Made by a program: the position numbers and the translations under genes. DNA of 64,000 bases from Blastomonas fulva (lineage in GTDB: Bacteria > Pseudomonadota > Alphaproteobacteria > Sphingomonadales > Sphingomonadaceae): positions 496,001-560,000 of the forward strand of contig NZ_CP020083.1 in assembly GCF_003431825.1 (NCBI RefSeq). Reading direction: 5' to 3'. The notes under the pieces were generated by a model. That model was not told the DNA's origin and searched no databases. It was given only the letters and a program-made list of their open reading frames with translations. How positions within the stretch are numbered: position 1 is the stretch's first letter; every line of letters begins with the position of its first letter. This document shows positions 58,400 to 64,000 of the stretch, piece by piece.

Positions 58400-59391
58400 G
58401 TTTCGGTTTCCTGCATCAGCGTGGCGATGATATCGGCGACGCTTTCCTCGGCGTTGACCATGCCCACCGACTGGCCCGCCATCACCGATCCGTTCTCGAC
58501 ATCGCCATCGATCACAGCACGGCGCAGCGCGCCTGCCCAGAAATGCTCGATCTGAAGCTGCGCCTCGTTCATGTCGATGCCGCCGGAATCGAGCAGCGCC
58601 GCGACTTCGCGCTGCTTGGCGGTGAATTCCTCGGTGCCCTTGTTCTTGAGCGCGCGCACCGGGATCACCGGCAGGCGCGGATCGACCTGCACGCTGGCGA
58701 TGGCATCGCGCGCATTGCCGCGCAGAAACGCCTTCTTGAACGCCGGATGCGCGATCGATTCATGCGCGCAGACAAAGCGCGTGCCGAGCTGCACCCCAGA
58801 CGCGCCCATTTCCAGATAGGCGGCGATCGCGCTGCCCCGGCCGATGCCGCCGGCAACGAACACCGGCACTTCACGGGCGACCTCTGGCAGGATTTCCTGC
58901 GCCAGCACGCTGGTCGATACCGGGCCGATATGGCCACCCGCCTCCATGCCTTCGATCACCAGCGCATCGACGCCCGATCGGATGAACTTCTTGGCCAGCG
59001 CCAACGCCGGAGCGAAGCACACCACCTTGGCGCCTGCGGCCTTGATCGCCTCGATGCTGCCCTTGGGCGGCAGCCCGCCTGCCAGCACGATGTGGCTGAC
59101 CTGGTGCGAGGCACACACCGCAATCAGCTCCATCAGCTGCGGGTGCATGGTGATCAGGTTGACGCCGAACGGCTTGGTGGCAAGCGCCTTGGTCGCGGCG
59201 ATCTCGGCATCTAGCAGCGCAGGGGTCATCGCCCCGCACGCGATCACGCCAAAGCCGCCCGCGTTGGAGATTGCCGAAACCAGGTTGCGCTCCGACACCC
59301 AGCTCATCGCCCCGCACATGATCGCGGTCTCGCTGCCGAGAAACGCGGTGCCACGCGCCATGGCGGTGTCGGTCAGGGGGTGGTTGGTCAT
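58384..59391 (-). CDS. Nitronate monooxygenase / NAD(P)H-dependent flavin oxidoreductase family
   Basis: This 335-residue FMN-binding TIM barrel has the N-terminal GAMSWVSERNLVSAISNAGG and the flavin-binding VIEGMEAGGHIGP. VFVAGGIGRGSAIAAYLEMG and GVQLGTRFVCAHES are typical of 2-nitropropane dioxygenase and FabK-like proteins. The reaction could be nitronate oxidation or an enoyl-type reduction; neighbours do not decide. The start fits the family. It is about 110 bp downstream of lysC, with a palindromic repeat between. Confidence 0.88.
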   Translation of the reverse strand: MTNHPLTDTAMARGTAFLGSETAIMCGAMSWVSERNLVSAISNAGGFGVIACGAMTPALLDAEIAATKALATKPFGVNLITMHPQLMELIAVCASHQVSHIVLAGGLPPKGSIEAIKAAGAKVVCFAPALALAKKFIRSGVDALVIEGMEAGGHIGPVSTSVLAQEILPEVAREVPVFVAGGIGRGSAIAAYLEMGASGVQLGTRFVCAHESIAHPAFKKAFLRGNARDAIASVQVDPRLPVIPVRALKNKGTEEFTAKQREVAALLDSGGIDMNEAQLQIEHFWAGALRRAVIDGDVENGSVMAGQSVGMVNAEESVADIIATLMQETETALAR

Positions 59392-59473
59392 AATTCTATC
59401 CTGTTCCGGTTCCCTTGCGAAGGCAGGGGGCCATCTCCAGAGCTATCGATACGAGGCAAACGCAGGAGATGGG

Positions 59474-59491
59474 CTCCTGCCTGCGCAGGAG
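59474..59491. repeat. Palindromic repeat between lysC and the flavin oxidoreductase gene
   Basis: CTCCTGC and GCAGGAG form 7-bp arms around CTGC. A related GC-rich stretch with TTCCCTTGCGAAGG lies about 60 bases to the left, so the whole gap looks like a repeat cluster. The core CCTGCGCAGG is shared with the repeat at 62560. Confidence 0.55.
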
Positions 59492-59501
59492 ACCGAAGCC
59501 T

Positions 59502-60764
59502 TCAAGCCTCTACCGCATCCAGCCCATAGGCCGTGTGCAGCACGCGCACGGCAAGCTCGGTATAATCCTCTTCGATCAGCACGCTGACCTTGATCTCGCT
59601 GGTCGAGATCGCGACGATGTTGACGCCGCGGTCGGCGAGCGCCTTGAACATCGTCGCGGCGACACCGGCATGGCTCTTCATGCCGACGCCGACCACCGAG
59701 ATCTTGGCGACATTGGTATCGGGGATGATGCGGTTGAAACCGATCTGGTCCTTTGCGGCCTCGAGCAGGTCCATCGAGCGCGCCAGATCGGCGGCAGGCA
59801 CGGTGAAGGTCACGTCGGTCTCGCCCTTGTCGCGGCCGACATTCTGGATGATCATGTCGACGTTGATCGCAGCTTCCGCGAGCGGGCCGAAGATGTTCGC
59901 CACTGCGCCGGGCTTGTCGGGCACGCGGGTCAGCGTGATCTTGGCTTCGTTCTTGTCGTGCGCAATGCCGGTGATCAGCTGGCGTTCCATGTCCATTCCT
60001 TCCAGTTCTTCATCGCTGACGATCATCGTGCCGGGGATCGTGTCAGCCGCAGGGGCATCGTCTTCGATGAACGAGGAGAGCACCTGAACGCGCACCCCTT
60101 CCTTCATCGCCAGGCCGACAGAGCGCGTCTGCAGCACCTTGGCGCCGACGCTCGCCAGTTCGAGCATTTCTTCATAGGTCACATGGCGCAGCTTGCGCGC
60201 CTTGGCGACGATGCGCGGATCGGTGGTGTAGACCCCGTCGACATCGGTGTAGATGTCGCACCGGTCGGCCTTGACCGCCGCTGCCACCGCGACCGCCGAG
60301 GTATCCGATCCGCCGCGCCCAAGGGTGGTGATCCGCCCGTCATGGCTGACGCCCTGAAAGCCCGGGATGACCGCGATCACGCCCTTCTGCATCTCGGCGA
60401 TCAGCGCATCGGCATCGATCGTCTCGACCCGCGCCTTGGCGTGCGCCTCGACCGTGCGGATCGGCAGTTGCCACCCCAGCCAGCTGCGCGCTTCGGCTCC
60501 AAGCGCCTGCAGCGCGATGGCCAGCAGTCCGCTGGTCACCTGCTCGCCGCTGGCGACAACCACGTCGTATTCGGCAGGGTCATACAATGGGTTGGCCTCG
60601 CGGCAGAAATTGACCAGACGGTCTGTTTCGCCCGCCATCGCCGAGACGACCACCGCAACCTCGTGCCCGGCGTCCTGCTGACGCTTGACGATGCGCGCAA
60701 CCCTGCGGATGCGCTCTGTCCCGGCCATCGAAGTGCCGCCGAATTTCATGACGATCCGTGCCAT
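59502..60764 (-). CDS. lysC: Aspartate kinase
   Basis: This 420-residue enzyme starts the aspartate family pathway (lysine, threonine, methionine). KFGGTSM near the N-terminus and GRGGSDTSAVAVAAA are kinase signatures. Two C-terminal ACT domains (ITLTRVPDKPGAVANIFGPL and ISVVGVGMKSHAGVAATMF) suggest feedback control by lysine and/or threonine. Length is normal. It is divergent from ubiG with a 67-bp gap. Aspartate semialdehyde made from its product feeds the homoserine used by metZ. Confidence 0.96.
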   Translation of the reverse strand: MARIVMKFGGTSMAGTERIRRVARIVKRQQDAGHEVAVVVSAMAGETDRLVNFCREANPLYDPAEYDVVVASGEQVTSGLLAIALQALGAEARSWLGWQLPIRTVEAHAKARVETIDADALIAEMQKGVIAVIPGFQGVSHDGRITTLGRGGSDTSAVAVAAAVKADRCDIYTDVDGVYTTDPRIVAKARKLRHVTYEEMLELASVGAKVLQTRSVGLAMKEGVRVQVLSSFIEDDAPAADTIPGTMIVSDEELEGMDMERQLITGIAHDKNEAKITLTRVPDKPGAVANIFGPLAEAAINVDMIIQNVGRDKGETDVTFTVPAADLARSMDLLEAAKDQIGFNRIIPDTNVAKISVVGVGMKSHAGVAATMFKALADRGVNIVAISTSEIKVSVLIEEDYTELAVRVLHTAYGLDAVEA

Positions 60765-60831
60765 TGCCCGTTCGTACTTTCCCTTATGCGAAGTTCGCCC
60801 CTATAGTCGGGCGCTGCCATAGAGAGGCCCC

Positions 60832-61584
60832 ATGATGAACGCAAGCACCGCAACCGCAGAAGCCCGTAACGGAACGATCGACCCCGAAGAGGCCGCGCAT
60901 TTCGGTCGGCTGGCAGCGGAATGGTGGGACCCGAGGGGCGAATCGGCGATGCTGCATCGGCTCAACCCCGTGCGGCTGGCCTATATCCGCAATGCGATCG
61001 ATCATCACTGGCCCGAGGCCGGCGCTGCACGCAAGCCGCTGGCGGGCAGAAGCGCGATCGATGTGGGCTGCGGCGCGGGACTGCTGACAGAGCCACTGGC
61101 CAGGTTGGGGGCCAAGGTCACCGGGCTGGACGCGGCGGCGGAGAATGTCGCGGCAGCAGTTGCGCATGCATCTGCCGTCGGCCTGACGGTCGATTACCGC
61201 TGCGCCGATATCGAGACGCTGGAGGGCGAACAGTTCGATCTCGTTACCTCGATGGAGGTCATCGAGCATGTCACCGATCCGGCCGCGTTCGTCGCCGCCT
61301 TGGGCCGCGTGCTGGCCCCCGGCGGGCTGATGCTGCTGTCCACCCCCAACCGCACCACGATGTCGCGGATCATGCTGGTCGAGGCTGCCGAACGCATCGG
61401 CCAGGTGCCCCGCGGCACGCACGACTGGCACAAGTTCCTGACGCCGGAGGAGCTGAGCGACCTGCTGAGCGCCGCCGGGCTGAGCGTGATCGATACACGC
61501 GGCATCGCCTGGGACCCGATCAAGGGCCTGCACCTGAGCGATAATGTGGCGTTGAACTATCTGATGACCGTGGTGCGGACGTGA
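60832..61584 (+). CDS. ubiG: Ubiquinone biosynthesis O-methyltransferase
   Basis: This 250-residue SAM-dependent methyltransferase performs both O-methylations of ubiquinone synthesis. The SAM loop is in AIDVGCGAGLLTEPLARLG. UbiG markers include AAEWWDPRGESAMLHRLNP and MEVIEHVTDPAAFVAALGRV, with GTHDWHKFLTPEEL downstream. Two ATGs are adjacent at the start. The stop overlaps the next gene's GTG (GTGA). It supplies quinone to respiratory chains, which could include the electron operon at 4-10 kb. Confidence 0.95.
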   Translation: MMNASTATAEARNGTIDPEEAAHFGRLAAEWWDPRGESAMLHRLNPVRLAYIRNAIDHHWPEAGAARKPLAGRSAIDVGCGAGLLTEPLARLGAKVTGLDAAAENVAAAVAHASAVGLTVDYRCADIETLEGEQFDLVTSMEVIEHVTDPAAFVAALGRVLAPGGLMLLSTPNRTTMSRIMLVEAAERIGQVPRGTHDWHKFLTPEELSDLLSAAGLSVIDTRGIAWDPIKGLHLSDNVALNYLMTVVRT

Positions 61585-62153
61585 ACATGGAAGATTGCAA
61601 CGATAAGAAGTTGAGCACAGACGGCTCACGCCGTGCTTTCGTCGCGGGTGCGGTTCTCACCGGGTTGGCCGGGTCGATGGCCTTGCCAGCAGGCGCGAGC
61701 GTTGCAAAGGCCACACCGCTGGCGGGAACCGGCGTCAGGACGCCCGCTCAAGCTCAGATGCGCCAATGGTTCGAAGCCTATCTTGCAGCCTTCAACCGTT
61801 CCGATTTTGACGCTTTCGGGCGCTACTATGCCGATGACGTGCAGTTTGCCGGGCAAGCCGCGACCTTGACCGGGCGTCAGGCGGTGATCGATTTCTACCG
61901 CAACGCCCATGGCTATCTGCACGAGGAGCTGGAATTGCTCACCTTCGTAGGGGCAGCATCGGGCAACAACTGCCTTGCCGAGCTGCAAACCACCTTGGTC
62001 GCACGTCGCGACTGGCCCGACATGCCGACGGGGGCGATGAAGGCGGGCGACCGCCGCCAGAGCATCAATTTCGTGATGTACGACATTGCGGGCGAGCGCT
62101 TCACACGGGTGCGCTCGGCCCGGTTCAGCTCGCAGCCGGGTCAGCCGACATGA
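61581..62153 (+). CDS. Tat-exported NTF2-like (SnoaL-type) protein
   Basis: This is a protein of up to 190 residues. The N-terminus has a twin-arginine signal (GSRRAFVAGAVLTGLAGS...). From about residue 55 it is an NTF2-like domain (QMRQWFEAYLAAFNRSDFDA, TGRQAVIDFYRNAHGY). It is a paralogue of the next gene: both share WxAYxAAFNxSD-type starts, a GR-AV-FY block and an RVRSA/RIRAG-type end. GTG 61581 overlaps the ubiG stop; ATG 61587 is as likely. Function is unknown; small polar ligands are usual for the fold. Confidence 0.78.
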   Translation: MNMEDCNDKKLSTDGSRRAFVAGAVLTGLAGSMALPAGASVAKATPLAGTGVRTPAQAQMRQWFEAYLAAFNRSDFDAFGRYYADDVQFAGQAATLTGRQAVIDFYRNAHGYLHEELELLTFVGAASGNNCLAELQTTLVARRDWPDMPTGAMKAGDRRQSINFVMYDIAGERFTRVRSARFSSQPGQPT

Positions 62154-62551
62154 CACAGGAAGACCGCTTTCGCGCGTATATGGCAGCGTTCAATGCCAGC
62201 GACTGGGCCAATCTGGTGCCGCATTATTCGCCCGATATACGGCTGGTGATCGGCAGCGGGCGTGAGCTGATCGGACGCGATGCCATCGTCAAATTCTACA
62301 CCACGGTCAAGGCGACGGCGCAGCGCACCATCGAGATCCGCAACTGTTTTGCCGATGGCAATGTGCTGGCCGCCGAGCTTGAATCCGAATTCGTCGCGCT
62401 GCGCGATGCGCCGGACTTCGCGGTGCGCCCGATGATGAAAGGCGACCGCTATTACATCAACAGCTGCGTCGTCTATGATTTCGTCGGCAATGAATACACC
62501 CGCATCCGCGCAGGCATCTTCCGCCGGGAGTATCGCCCGCTGAAGGCTTGA
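62150..62551 (+). CDS. Cytoplasmic NTF2-like (SnoaL-type) protein
   Basis: This 133-residue NTF2-fold protein without a signal peptide begins FRAYMAAFNASDWANLVPHY and contains LIGRDAIVKFYTTVKATAQR and DRYYINSCVVYDFVGNEYTR. It is the unexported paralogue of the upstream gene and overlaps it by four bases (ATGA). The pair suggests the same chemistry or binding on two sides of the inner membrane, which is inference. A palindromic repeat separates it from convergent dnaB. Confidence 0.8.
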   Translation: MTQEDRFRAYMAAFNASDWANLVPHYSPDIRLVIGSGRELIGRDAIVKFYTTVKATAQRTIEIRNCFADGNVLAAELESEFVALRDAPDFAVRPMMKGDRYYINSCVVYDFVGNEYTRIRAGIFRREYRPLKA

Positions 62552-62559
62552 ACCTGTCC

Positions 62560-62581
62560 GGCCCCTGCGCAGGCCGGGGCC
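62560..62581. repeat. Palindromic repeat between convergent NTF2 gene and dnaB
   Basis: GGCCCC and GGGGCC flank a core with the perfect palindrome CCTGCGCAGG (62564-62573). It resembles the element at 59474 and lies close to two gene 3' ends. Confidence 0.6.
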
Positions 62582-62632
62582 TACAGATAATCGGAAGCAC
62601 TCATACGCTGGTGCGATGTGGCGACCCTTTCC

Positions 62633-64000
<1,368 letters not shown>

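Overview
The window is a GC-rich (roughly 65% by eye), densely coding stretch of an alphaproteobacterial chromosome, most likely from the order Sphingomonadales. The clues are the DUF3576-leuS-lptE-holA block, the Tim44-like/mltA/Smr block facing secB, a cobA-DUF2849-cysI-DUF934-cysH sulfate assimilation operon ending in an iron-sulfur type APS reductase, and many short GC-rich palindromes between genes. No rRNA, tRNA, insertion sequence, prophage or CRISPR array was recognised. Both ends cut genes: a lipoprotein on the left and dnaB on the right.

Layout. 1-4074 (minus): a partial lipoprotein and its coupled upstream gene, a cysteine synthase and an exported M3 peptidase. 4230-10525 (minus): an unusual electron-transfer operon, read from 10525 downwards. 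It encodes a flavoprotein fused to two cyclic-nucleotide-binding domains and a four-cluster iron-sulfur module, a membrane b-type cytochrome, an FHA-membrane-decaheme cytochrome c fusion, and a CpdA-like phosphodiesterase. A CcmI-like TPR gene is divergent from it. 11.9-14.2 kb: an atypical LuxR-family regulator behind a perfect 20-bp palindrome, and an AraC regulator divergent from a small exported protein. 14.2-16.5 kb: an iron-linked PepSY operon with a Fur-box-like site. 16.6-22.0 kb: an operon of overlapping genes built around an M48 peptidase, a PLP-homeostasis protein, a ThiE-like protein and an outer-membrane-type protein. 22.3-36.1 kb: housekeeping genes (leuS, lptE, holA, msrB, smr, mltA, Tim44-like, secB, murJ, trpS, dut, coaBC). 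36-43.5 kb: small unknowns, metZ and a 1513-residue trimeric autotransporter. 43.7-49.7 kb: astD and the sulfur operon. 49.8-53.1 kb: a BLUF photoreceptor, an exported protein and an exported amidohydrolase. 53.2-64.0 kb: metabolic and small genes, lysC, ubiG, a tandem NTF2-like pair and dnaB.

How the genes fit together. The most unusual part is the 4.2-10.5 kb operon. A cytoplasmic NAD(P)H flavoprotein/iron-sulfur protein could pass electrons to a cytochrome b with two His pairs spaced 14 residues apart, as in the bc1 complex, and on to a periplasmic ten-heme protein. The same operon carries cyclic-nucleotide-binding domains, a putative cyclic-nucleotide phosphodiesterase and an FHA domain, which suggests that electron flow is tied to second-messenger and phosphorylation signalling. 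This is an inference from domain content and gene order. The second theme is a population of palindromic repeats. They sit at most convergent gene junctions, show compensatory base changes, and in smr and coaBC are translated as interdomain linkers.
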